From: Fluviicola chungangensis
Lineage (GTDB): Bacteria; Bacteroidota; Bacteroidia; Flavobacteriales_D; Crocinitomicaceae
Length of the DNA stretch: 64,000 bases
Direction of reading: 5' to 3'
NCBI RefSeq assembly: GCF_007558725.1
Contig: NZ_VLPL01000002.1
Coordinates: forward strand, 434,001-498,000
The notes under the pieces were generated by a model. That model had not been told where the DNA came from, ran no database searches, and worked only from the letters and a program-made list of their open reading frames with translations. Of this stretch, positions 43,773-51,119 are shown in pieces. The position numbers and the translations under genes were made by a program. Every line of letters begins with the position of its first letter. Position 1 is the stretch's first letter.

Positions 43773-43811
43773 ATAGATAGTGAACGGAAATCGATTTTTA
43801 ATAATCCGGCA
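43518..43811 (+). repeat. 21-bp periodic array 2 (14 units)
   Basis: Fourteen 21-bp units without indels, e.g. TCAATCTCCAACGAATTGAT, CTCGTGGAAAGCGAACCTAC, TCAATCTCCAGCGGACGGAA. Twelve are open in the frame of the small gene at 43356; a TGA comes in unit 13. Its sequence differs from array 1 (no TCCGGA), yet the period is the same, 1.6 kb away. Confidence 0.7.
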
Positions 43812-43830
43812 AAGTCGTTAATGATATCCT

Positions 43831-43850
43831 GTAGGGGCGCGATTAATCGG
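43831..43850. repeat. Dispersed GCGATTAATCGC palindrome, copy 3 (one arm lost)
   Basis: GTAGGGGCGCGATTAATCGG keeps the left arm and core of the palindrome; the matching right arm (CGCCCCTAC) is missing here. Confidence 0.6.
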
Positions 43851-43902
43851 GATATATGTATTATTCGCACCCAAGCCATTTTTGAATAGTATACTTTCTA
43901 TT

Positions 43903-44058
43903 TTTACCACAGATGCACAGATTAAGAGCGAGCCTAATGCTTACGCTGAAGCTTTAGCATAGGCGCACCGGTCTCGCTTTTTTGAATATCAATAATTTAC
44001 AGGGTTTGTAAAGATAGAGGCGACTGGTAAGCGCCTCCAATTATCAGTGTATCTGTGG
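43903..44058. repeat. Element with TTTACCACAGAT-type ends, copy 2
   Basis: Starts TTTACCACAGATGCACAGAT and ends ATCTGTGG, the inverse of its start. Inside, AGCGAG pairs with CTCGCT and GAGGCG with CGCCTC, the same two-hairpin plan as at 22653-22758, with a longer middle. Confidence 0.5.
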
Positions 44059-44102
44059 GAGAAGAAAATGCACTCCATTTGATGCGGCGGGTGCGCATTT
44101 TG

Positions 44103-44192
44103 ATTAATCGCGTACCTACGTGGTTCGATAACGGATCCGGTATGAAATTTTGATTAGTTCTGCAAACTCATTGAACAAGGAGCAGATTTGGA
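44103..44192. repeat. 90-bp direct repeat, right copy
   Basis: Second copy of the 41977-42066 sequence, offset by 2126 bp, starting at the same broken palindrome and running into a small-gene tail fragment. Confidence 0.75.
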
Positions 44193-44250
44193 TCAGGAAA
44201 AGATCGACGAATTGGCGGAAGGGATTTTTAGGGAGTTGATGGGGGTTTGA
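44164..44250 (+). pseudogene. 3' fragment of the 46730-type small gene (copy d)
   Basis: Reads KLIEQGADLDQEKIDELAEG then IFRELMGV and TGA without interruption, but lacks the first two thirds of the gene and any start. Confidence 0.7.
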
Positions 44251-44284
44251 ATTCGTTAGAAGAAGTGCCGGCACTTTCTCAAGG

Positions 44285-44713
44285 TCAAATTTTCTCTGAG
44301 TTCTGGTCGTAATCGAAGGATCCGATGTAGTCAACATTTTTGTTTTTCCTAACGTAATCCGTATCAGGAATAAAGTCATAGTCAAAAACGCATATCACGG
44401 AATTGTATTTATTGATATCAAGAGTTAAGCTACTTTTTTTAATATTTTCTACAATAGTTTTTGAGTATGATACCTGCGCAAAAAGCTCCTCAAGCGATGA
44501 TGGTTGGTCTTCATGAATAATGAAGTCAATTAAATCGTAATCGAGAAAACCCATTCTAAATTCAAGGTAGAAGTCTGAATAAATATCATCATCCCTTGTT
44601 TGTTTTTCCTTCATGTAAGCTTTCAGCGCTTTTTCTGAATCAAATTTGCAAGCCCAGATTGAAACCTTTCCGGAAGCTTCAAAGTCTTTTTCGTAGTCTT
44701 CTTGATAAAACAT
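44285..44713 (-). CDS. Imm22-like immunity protein
   Basis: 142 residues. The pattern fits the Imm22 family of contact-dependent/polymorphic-toxin immunity proteins: KVSIWACKFDSEKALKAYMK at the start, an acidic middle (FLDYDLIDFIIHEDQPSSLE, ELFAQVSYSKTIVENI), and NSVICVFDYDF toward the end. Immunity proteins bind and block a cognate nuclease or other toxin; no toxin gene with a recognisable delivery domain is in the window, so it would be an orphan. Embedded in the repeat-rich accessory region. Family call moderate. Confidence 0.6.
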   Translation of the reverse strand: MFYQEDYEKDFEASGKVSIWACKFDSEKALKAYMKEKQTRDDDIYSDFYLEFRMGFLDYDLIDFIIHEDQPSSLEELFAQVSYSKTIVENIKKSSLTLDINKYNSVICVFDYDFIPDTDYVRKNKNVDYIGSFDYDQNSEKI

Positions 44714-44800
44714 AAAAAGTAAAATATTCCAATAAATAGCCTTTTCGACCTACCCGGAGGCATTATTAATAATTTATTAGCCTAAAAATACAATTTCTAC

Positions 44801-44846
44801 GAAAAGATCGCCGAATTGGCAGAAGGGATTTTAGGGTGTTGATGGG
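44801..44846 (+). pseudogene. Short 3' remnant of the 46730-type small gene (copy e)
   Basis: GAAAAGATCG ... GAATTGGCAGAAGGGATT matches the end of the family, but one T of the ATTTTTAGG run is missing, which shifts the frame. No other part of the gene remains; the surrounding 218-bp gap holds nothing else I can identify. Confidence 0.55.
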
Positions 44847-44931
44847 TTATGTGAAAGTAAGTGTTTGAAGCTTACTCCAACAGGAGAGAAACTCTTGAAT
44901 ACATAATGCATGAAGATAAAAATGGTTCTAT

Positions 44932-45813
44932 TTATTTTCCATTTGTATTTAAAAACAGCAATTTAATGTCGTACTCTGTTTTTAAGAAATTGGCAAAATC
45001 ATATATTGTTTGTTCATAGGGTTGATCTTTATTGAATTCTTTAAAATTCTCTTTTATGAACATCGAGTATTTTTCCATGTTAAATCCATCCCCGAATTCA
45101 TAAGATTCATAAAAGATTTTTTCCAGTTGAGAAGACAATCGAAAATCTCCCTTCAGAGATTCGCCACTATGCCAAGCTAAGTCACTTCCTGACTTGGAAT
45201 ATGAATAGTAATGATTAGAAGTCGTAATGACTTCGTGTGGAGGTATTGAAATGTGACCTCTCAAGAATGGGTTTAAACCTAAATATCTTTTCCTAATACT
45301 ACTCGTAATTCCAATTGGTCTGTAATCAAAAGGATCTATGATAAACAATCTCTCAAGGAAAGATTGTTTTAAAGATTTATTATATTCTTCAATTGTCAAT
45401 GAAAGGGGAGCAACATATAGAGCATATTGTATAGGCGGATTATGTAAACTTAAAAGAATATTATGTTGAAAATCATTTGCAGTTTTAGCCTTGTTTCTTA
45501 GTCTAAAATACAGTGTTGGGTTACGTGATAATTCTTCTCTCCTTCTGAATACTCTAATGCTTTGAAGATCTCGATTTGGTGAGAGTAATTGAAAACCTCT
45601 GGGTAAGTTTTTTAATCCCTCCGAGACCTTAAATTGCAAGTAAATTGGTTTGAAATTCTTGAACAACTTATCGGCACCTGTCAATTGCTCATCAACAGCA
45701 TTTAATTGAAAACGCCTACTCCAAAAAGGAGTGATATAACCTAAATATGAAGCTACGTCAGCTTCAATTTGATCTTCTGATAGCTCGCTTTGTATTCTAT
45801 AGCTGATGTTCAT
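44932..45813 (-). CDS. Putative PD-(D/E)XK-type nuclease
   Basis: 293 residues, AT-rich, no signal peptide. Near the start, EDQIEADVASYLGYITPFWS is followed by NAVDEQLTGADKLFKNFKPI and IYLQFK, a spacing like the nuclease core E ... D ... QxK. The rest is basic and aromatic (FRLRNKAKTANDFQHN, SYSKSGSDLAWH) with no other motif. I infer a restriction-like or substrate-recognition protein. It lies 95 bp after a second nuclease-like gene and an XRE regulator on the same strand. Confidence 0.45.
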   Translation of the reverse strand: MNISYRIQSELSEDQIEADVASYLGYITPFWSRRFQLNAVDEQLTGADKLFKNFKPIYLQFKVSEGLKNLPRGFQLLSPNRDLQSIRVFRRREELSRNPTLYFRLRNKAKTANDFQHNILLSLHNPPIQYALYVAPLSLTIEEYNKSLKQSFLERLFIIDPFDYRPIGITSSIRKRYLGLNPFLRGHISIPPHEVITTSNHYYSYSKSGSDLAWHSGESLKGDFRLSSQLEKIFYESYEFGDGFNMEKYSMFIKENFKEFNKDQPYEQTIYDFANFLKTEYDIKLLFLNTNGK

Positions 45814-45907
45814 TTCGATGATTTTATTTTAGTTAGGCATTATTCGTCGCGTCCATAACCCTCTTCACAATTTGGGCAGAACCATATATTCTGTATAGTA
45901 CGAGTTT

Positions 45908-46360
45908 CTATCTGAACATTTCAAAATCCTCTTTTAAGTATTTATCGAATCTTGGGTGTGGATGTTCAGTTTGAGTTTTTTTACTTTTTCCATTAAACCA
46001 GATTGAACGTTTACCTGCATTTTTCCCGGTTTTATTTTGGACGGCTTCTGCAATAAACTCTTCAGAAGATAGTATCCAGGTTTTATCTAATCGATGTGAA
46101 TAAAACACAAAGTAATAATTGCTGCGGTGTTCATGCGTAATTGCTGCAAAAAGTGCAGCATCACCAAATAAAACATCTTTGGAGCGTGCTTTAATTTGAA
46201 CCTCAACAAAGGTTCCGTCATGTTTCCTGATAACTGCGTCGATTGCATTATCATCTATTAGTGGAATATAAACATCCAGGCCTTGCTCAAGCATTCTGCT
46301 GATGACAAAGTATTCCATGCGTTTTCCGAAGCCGGCATTGTGGCGAAAGGTTTTGCTCAT
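45908..46360 (-). CDS. Putative PD-(D/E)XK nuclease
   Basis: 150 residues. GKRMEYFVISRMLEQGLDVY then DDNAIDAVIRKHDGTFVEVQ and IKARS give the core E-x-n-ID-x-n-ExQxK arrangement expected of a small PD-(D/E)XK nuclease. After the stop a different frame offers a plausible tail containing WFCPNCEEGYGRDE and ending at 45840; one extra A in GAAATG would join them, so the real protein may end in a zinc-binding knuckle. Likely works with 44932 and the XRE regulator. Confidence 0.55.
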   Translation of the reverse strand: MSKTFRHNAGFGKRMEYFVISRMLEQGLDVYIPLIDDNAIDAVIRKHDGTFVEVQIKARSKDVLFGDAALFAAITHEHRSNYYFVFYSHRLDKTWILSSEEFIAEAVQNKTGKNAGKRSIWFNGKSKKTQTEHPHPRFDKYLKEDFEMFR

Positions 46361-46436
46361 TCTTTTTTGTTTTCAGTGATTGATATAGTAGTTTTAAGAA
46401 AACTCTTAGCGAGTTCAACGTAATTATTCAGTGATT

Positions 46437-46649
46437 TTAATAATCTAGCAAGGTGGTTACGCTAACTTCCAACCCGTTAGCTAATTCTTTCAAATATAAA
46501 AATGATGGATTCACTCGTCCTGTTTCAAGCCTTCCAATTGAACTTGCATTTTTTCCAATTCTTGCACCAAGCTCAAACTGAGTTAAATTCTTCTCTATTC
46601 GAAGTTCCTTAACTCGTTTACCCAATGCTATTAAGTCTTGATTTTCCAT
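46437..46649 (-). CDS. XRE-family helix-turn-helix regulator
   Basis: 70 residues from the ATG at 46649. A Cro/C1-type HTH fills the protein (IALGKRVKELRIEKNLTQFE, IGKNASSIGRLETGRVNPSF). Its size fits restriction-modification controllers and small toxin-antitoxin or phage repressors. The upstream DNA has two inverted repeats (46660-46699) and a divergent promoter. In another frame the coding sequence could continue for about 33 residues to a TGA that overlaps the next gene's ATG (46358-46361); a one-base deletion at GATTATT would explain it, but the natural LLDY end is also normal. Confidence 0.85.
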   Translation of the reverse strand: MENQDLIALGKRVKELRIEKNLTQFELGARIGKNASSIGRLETGRVNPSFLYLKELANGLEVSVTTLLDY

Positions 46650-46659
46650 CAAACAATTT

Positions 46660-46727
46660 TAGATAATTTCTATCTAGAACTTGATAACGGATTCGTTATT
46701 TAAACTATATTTGTAACAAATCCGTTA
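46660..46727. promoter_or_regulatory. Divergent operator/promoter region for XRE and the small gene
   Basis: TAGATA-ATTTC-TATCTA (46660-46676) and ATAACG-GATT-CGTTAT (46684-46699) are perfect inverted repeats. The second contains AACGGATTCGTT; a near-inverse copy, AACAAATCCGTT, is at 46715-46726. Between these two sits TATATTTG (46706-46713), a full match to the Bacteroidota -7 element, with CTTG at 46680-46683 as a possible -33. A repressor on the two sites would cover the promoter of the gene at 46730. Confidence 0.6.
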
Positions 46728-46729
46728 TT

Positions 46730-46999
46730 ATGAAAACGAATGTCCTAACGCTCATCAAAGACGATATCAAAATCTCCCGCTTGACAAATGCCCTGGATCG
46801 GTTGAATGTTCCCGTGAATCACTATCCGTTAGGCAATGCAAAAGTGATTTTCTCCTTGATGGAAATTCCAGAAGCCGAACAGAATTTTGAAATGTACTAT
46901 AAACTCATTGAACAAGCAGCGGATATGGAACAATTCGATTCGACTGAAAAGATCTCCGAATCGGCGGAAGGGATATTTAGGGAGTTGATGGGGGTTTGA
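46730..46999 (+). CDS. Small protein, intact founder-like copy of the repeat-associated family
   Basis: 89 residues, no signal peptide: MKTNVLTLIKDDIKISRLTN, LNVPVNHYPLGNAKVIFSLM, MYYKLIEQAADMEQFDST, AEGIFRELMGV. Mixed alpha/beta, acidic. I do not recognise a family. Five damaged or altered relatives lie at 42.0-44.8 kb, one carrying a 21-bp repeat tail. The promoter carries operator-like repeats shared with the divergent XRE regulator, so it is probably repressed by that protein. The next gene converges 3 bp away. Confidence 0.65.
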   Translation: MKTNVLTLIKDDIKISRLTNALDRLNVPVNHYPLGNAKVIFSLMEIPEAEQNFEMYYKLIEQAADMEQFDSTEKISESAEGIFRELMGV

Positions 47000-47002
47000 G
47001 AT

Positions 47003-47590
47003 TTATAAATCTTCAATAATGTTGTTACTTGGTAATATAATAGCTTCTGTTTCAGGATGCCAGAATTCAAAGTTGGCAAACTTTATAAATCTCATCGCAA
47101 TTAAGAATTCATTATTAAGTGGAAAGTTAAGATGATGAATCTTATCTTGATCCATTTTTAATGTGAAGTGTGGTAACACAATATTACCATCCGAAGGTAT
47201 TTTTGTTAGAAAAAACTCAGCAAATAATCTATTTTTTGATGCTTCACCTTCTAGTAAAATTGCTCTTCCAAAAGCATTGTCACGAGTCAAGTTTTTCTTA
47301 TCGATAGGATAGTTTTGAAATGGTAGCGTTAATAAACGAAAGACTAATTTTGTATGATCTTTCTTATCCCAATTTTCAACTGCATATTTTCCTGAATATA
47401 AATTGTTGTTTAATTGTCTTATATGAAATTGTCCGCTTTCATGGTATGAAAACTTGCTTGTCTTTTTTAAAGGGGATTTAAATATTTTAGGTGTTGAAAG
47501 ATTGAAACCAGTGTTTGTAATTTTGTCAATTGAACAAAAAGAATGATTCCGGGGTGATGAATTTCCCCAATAAAAATCATTTTCTTTCAT
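47003..47590 (-). CDS. Hypothetical protein
   Basis: 195 residues, AT-rich, no signal peptide. Pieces such as VFRLLTLPFQNYPIDKKNLT and NRLFAEFFLTKIPSDGNIVL look like a soluble beta-rich fold. Nothing recognised. It converges on the 46730 gene with a 3-bp gap and lies in the accessory block between the XRE set and the HEPN-like gene. Confidence 0.55.
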   Translation of the reverse strand: MKENDFYWGNSSPRNHSFCSIDKITNTGFNLSTPKIFKSPLKKTSKFSYHESGQFHIRQLNNNLYSGKYAVENWDKKDHTKLVFRLLTLPFQNYPIDKKNLTRDNAFGRAILLEGEASKNRLFAEFFLTKIPSDGNIVLPHFTLKMDQDKIHHLNFPLNNEFLIAMRFIKFANFEFWHPETEAIILPSNNIIEDL

Positions 47591-47739
47591 TTCGAACCAA
47601 TAAAATTTTCTGTGCTCAGTTTCCGAAGTTGAAAGGTAGATTCTTAATTTATTCTTATTTGTATGTAATTTGATAAAATCGATAATCTAAATATTTTATA
47701 TGTAATTCAGTTGCTATCCTTTCTACTCATTTCAGAGAA

Positions 47740-48600
47740 CTATTCTTCTATTAGTTCCATTTCTTCTTCGTTTTTGCAAGATTCGCAAATTGCTATGAAC
47801 TTATTTGGAATTGTTTCAATAATACTAATTTTTTTACTCCCACATATAGCACAAACAGGTTCATTATCAAATCCAATATATTTTAAAAACAAATTCTCTA
47901 GCAAGCTAACAGCCATTGAAGTAAAGAGCAAAGCAATTTTAACATCAGGATAAGTTTTATTAGGTGAGTGGACAATAGTAGAACAATAGCTCCAAGCAAT
48001 TTCTGTTATTTTTCTTGAATAATTCCTTAGCTCAGCATTATTCGAGCCTGTTATATATAAATCTATAAATTCAGAAGAAACATTTTTAAAATCAGAAGTC
48101 TTAAATCCCTTTTCATTAATTAGTTGTTCATTTCTTTTACAAAGTTCTTTAGATAAATCAACTAAACTTTCTCTACAAATTAATCCAATTGATTGAAATT
48201 CTTCGGGCTCTAAATCAATGGATAATTTTTTGGATGCTGAATTTAATTTTCTACTTATTGACTTAACTCTTTCTATATCCAAAGGCATCTCATCAATAAT
48301 ATCTTTAAAATTATCTTGGTGTCTTTTGGTTAATCTTTGAGTTATACCCATATGAAAAGAATAAGCTTCATCTACTGAAAAGTAATGTGCATTTTGAGTA
48401 TATAAATTCATAGGTGCGTTTTCCCCCTCAACGACCCAATAAGCTTCATTTACTGTCTTAACATTCCAAACATTGATTTCATAACCTAAATCTGAAAAGG
48501 TTTCTTCGCATTTAATATTTACGATGTCCCCAATTTCCTTAAATGATTTTAAATAATTTTTTATTCTTTTTTCGATTTCAATTCTATATTCTGGGGTCAT
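47740..48600 (-). CDS. HEPN-like protein with C-terminal zinc ribbon (putative)
   Basis: 286 residues. The C-terminus has CAICGSKK and CESCKN, four Cys spaced as a zinc ribbon. The centre (about 125-225: GLICRESLVDLSKELCKRNE, NNAELRNYSRKITEIAWSYC) is helical and recalls HEPN/abortive-infection helical bundles, without a clear RxxxxH motif. The N-terminus is acidic. I infer a nucleic-acid-linked accessory, perhaps defence-related, protein. Codon use is AT-rich, like its neighbours at 44.9-48.6 kb. Confidence 0.4.
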   Translation of the reverse strand: MTPEYRIEIEKRIKNYLKSFKEIGDIVNIKCEETFSDLGYEINVWNVKTVNEAYWVVEGENAPMNLYTQNAHYFSVDEAYSFHMGITQRLTKRHQDNFKDIIDEMPLDIERVKSISRKLNSASKKLSIDLEPEEFQSIGLICRESLVDLSKELCKRNEQLINEKGFKTSDFKNVSSEFIDLYITGSNNAELRNYSRKITEIAWSYCSTIVHSPNKTYPDVKIALLFTSMAVSLLENLFLKYIGFDNEPVCAICGSKKISIIETIPNKFIAICESCKNEEEMELIEE

Positions 48601-48678
48601 TTTTATTGGTGGATTTCATAATTAGCTTACAAATTCTTGGAATTTGTTAATTGTATAAAAAGGTATATTGAAAATTAT

Positions 48679-50010
48679 TTATATCACCCCCTTCGCCTTC
48701 AATTCCAAATACTTATTAATCGAATTAATCGACAAATCTTCCGGCTTGGAAAGGATGGTTTGGATGCCGTTCTGGCGCAGCTCGCGGGCAATGTTCCACT
48801 TCACGTTCGACATTTTATCCGCTACCGTGGCTTCGATCAGTTCTTTGTGGGTGTGGACCGGCTGCTGAGCCAGTTCCTGTAGTTCGTTGTTCTGGAAGAA
48901 GATCACGACCAGTACGTGGCGCTTATTGAGGCGTTGGAGCATCGGTAGCGCACGGCGCATGGCGAATTCACTTTCAAAATTGGTGTAAAGCAGTAGGAGG
49001 GAGCGCGTTTTGACCTGTTTGCGGATCGTTTGGTACAGCAATTCGAAGTTTCCTTCTTTGAACAGGGTTTTCTGGTTGTACAAACTTTCCAGGATGCGCC
49101 GCAGCTGTCCCTGGTTGCGTTCTGCCGGAACAATCGCTCCCATTTTGTCGGAGAAAGTGATCAAACCGGCACGATCGCCTTTTCTCAAGGCAATATTGGT
49201 AAATACCAGCGCGGAATTGATCGCGTAATCCAGCATGGTCATTTTGTGGAAGGCCAGCTGCATCGGGCGGCTTTTGTCTATGACGCAATAAACCGGCTGC
49301 GAACGCTCTTCCTGGTATTGGTTCACCATCAGTTCGTTCTTGCGGCTGGTTGCTTTCCAGTTCACGGTGCGCAGGTCGTCGCCCTGCACGTAGTTGCGGA
49401 TCTGTTCAAACTCGCTGGTGTTACCAATGCGGCGCACTTTTTTAATCCCTTGTGAAAGTGTTTGCTGATTGAATACTTTCAATTCGTACTGCTTCATCTG
49501 CAAGACGGACGGATACACTTCGATGCGTTCCACCAACGGGATCACCATGCGGCGCTGGGCAAGGAAAAGAGTAGAGCGAACAAAGATCACCACGTCCCGG
49601 AATTCGTATTCCCCGCGTTCGGTGGGCGTGAAGGAATAATGGAAATCCTTCGTTTTTTTCGGCAGCAGGATAGCATTCCAAACAGTGGCCCGTTTCTGCA
49701 TAAACAGCGGATATCCTTCGTAGATCCCAACCTGCAATGGCTGCGCGGTTTGGTTCAGAATGGAAACCGTGACTTTGTTTTCGTCGCCCAGGTTCATGCG
49801 TTCCTGGTACTTGCGCTGCACGCGGATCGGTTCTTTATACAGGTTTACAAGCAATACATCCAGGATCAGGGCAAAGAGCAGCACAAACAAAACCGTTTTG
49901 CCTATAATGCCCAGGAAAGGAACAAAAAATGCTCCTCCTACCAATGCAACCCCGATTCCTGCCACGAGGAAGAAAAAACGGGTGAGATGGATGCTTGCGA
50001 GTAACTTCAT
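48679..50010 (-). CDS. DUF58 domain protein of the MoxR cluster
   Basis: 443 residues. Two N-terminal membrane helices (about 9-55), then a beta domain, and the DUF58 signature EFEQIRNYVQGDDLRTVNWK followed by ATSRKNELMVNQYQEE, ahead of a von Willebrand A-like fold (VYCVIDKSRPMQLAFHKMTM). MoxR ATPases act as chaperones with DUF58/VWA partners to mature or gate enzyme and envelope complexes. The start touches the stop of the MoxR gene (shared base at 50010). Last gene of the 55.6-48.7 kb operon. Confidence 0.9.
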   Translation of the reverse strand: MKLLASIHLTRFFFLVAGIGVALVGGAFFVPFLGIIGKTVLFVLLFALILDVLLVNLYKEPIRVQRKYQERMNLGDENKVTVSILNQTAQPLQVGIYEGYPLFMQKRATVWNAILLPKKTKDFHYSFTPTERGEYEFRDVVIFVRSTLFLAQRRMVIPLVERIEVYPSVLQMKQYELKVFNQQTLSQGIKKVRRIGNTSEFEQIRNYVQGDDLRTVNWKATSRKNELMVNQYQEERSQPVYCVIDKSRPMQLAFHKMTMLDYAINSALVFTNIALRKGDRAGLITFSDKMGAIVPAERNQGQLRRILESLYNQKTLFKEGNFELLYQTIRKQVKTRSLLLLYTNFESEFAMRRALPMLQRLNKRHVLVVIFFQNNELQELAQQPVHTHKELIEATVADKMSNVKWNIARELRQNGIQTILSKPEDLSINSINKYLELKAKGVI

Positions 50011-51119
50011 TAACGCGGAACTTCGATGGTTTGAACGATTTCACGGATCACTTCTTCCATGTGTGTTCCTTCCATTTCCGCTTCCGGTGTCAGGATCAAA
50101 CGGTGGTTCAGTACGTGGATCGTCACGAACTGGATATCATCCGGTGTCACGAAGTCGCGCCCACGGATCGCTGCGAATGCTTTTGCGGCTTTCAAAATGG
50201 AAAGCGAAGCACGCGGTGAACCTCCCAAATACAACTTGGAATGGTTCCGTGTTTTATTCACGATCTGTGCAATGTATTGAATCAAACGGTCTTCAATGAT
50301 CACTTTTTCTACGACTTTCTGAACTTTGTGCAATTCATCGGCTGTAAACACCGCAGTGATGTTTGCCAAATCCGGAGCCTGGATCTGCTCTTTGTAGCGG
50401 GTCAGGATCAGTGTTTCTTCGTCCAATGTCGGGTAATCCAACTTGATCTTGAACAGGAAACGGTCCAATTGTGCTTCCGGAAGGTTGTATGTTCCTTCCT
50501 GTTCCACCGGGTTTTGCGTGGCAATGACCAGGAACGGGAACGACATTTGGTACTGTGTTCCGTCATACGTAATCTGGCGTTCTTCCATCACCTCGAACAA
50601 AGCGGCTTGTGTTTTCGCCGGTGCGCGGTTGATCTCATCGATCAGTACGATGTTGGAGAAGATCGGTCCTTTCTTGAAGTTGAATTCGCTGTCTTTCATG
50701 CTGAATACCGAAGTACCGATCACGTCCGAAGGCATCAAATCCGGTGTGAACTGGATACGCGAGAAATCCACGTGCAATACGCGCGATAATGCTTTGGAAG
50801 ACAACGTCTTTGCAACTCCGGGAACACCTTCCAATAAGATGTGCCCGTTGGAGAAAATTCCCGCCAGCAGCAACTCGATCATTTCGGATTGCCCGATCAC
50901 GTATTTGCGCATTTCTTCGCGCACGCGGTTTACTTTTTCGGCTACCCAAAGCAGTTCGGTCTGATCGCGTTGAACAAAGCCCGGGGAAACGGTTTCGTTC
51001 GGCTGCGACAAGGCACTTGTCTGCTCTTCCGGTGTGGGATTAGTTGAAGCCGAATCATGTGATTGGCTTTCGTCGTTGGGCATATATGCCGCTAAATCGT
51101 CATTTCCTTCCTGGATCAT
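50010..51119 (-). CDS. MoxR-family AAA ATPase
   Basis: 369 residues. A disordered acidic N-terminus of about 50 residues precedes the ATPase. Walker A is GVPGVAKT (98-105) and Walker B IVLIDEINRAP (157-167), followed by sensor/arginine-finger region ATQNPVEQEGTYNLPEAQLD. MoxR proteins remodel or assemble partner complexes; the partners here are the DUF58, DUF4350, DUF4129 and SpoIIM proteins. It overlaps the DUF4350 gene by 4 bp, so translation is coupled. Confidence 0.93.
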   Translation of the reverse strand: MIQEGNDDLAAYMPNDESQSHDSASTNPTPEEQTSALSQPNETVSPGFVQRDQTELLWVAEKVNRVREEMRKYVIGQSEMIELLLAGIFSNGHILLEGVPGVAKTLSSKALSRVLHVDFSRIQFTPDLMPSDVIGTSVFSMKDSEFNFKKGPIFSNIVLIDEINRAPAKTQAALFEVMEERQITYDGTQYQMSFPFLVIATQNPVEQEGTYNLPEAQLDRFLFKIKLDYPTLDEETLILTRYKEQIQAPDLANITAVFTADELHKVQKVVEKVIIEDRLIQYIAQIVNKTRNHSKLYLGGSPRASLSILKAAKAFAAIRGRDFVTPDDIQFVTIHVLNHRLILTPEAEMEGTHMEEVIREIVQTIEVPR

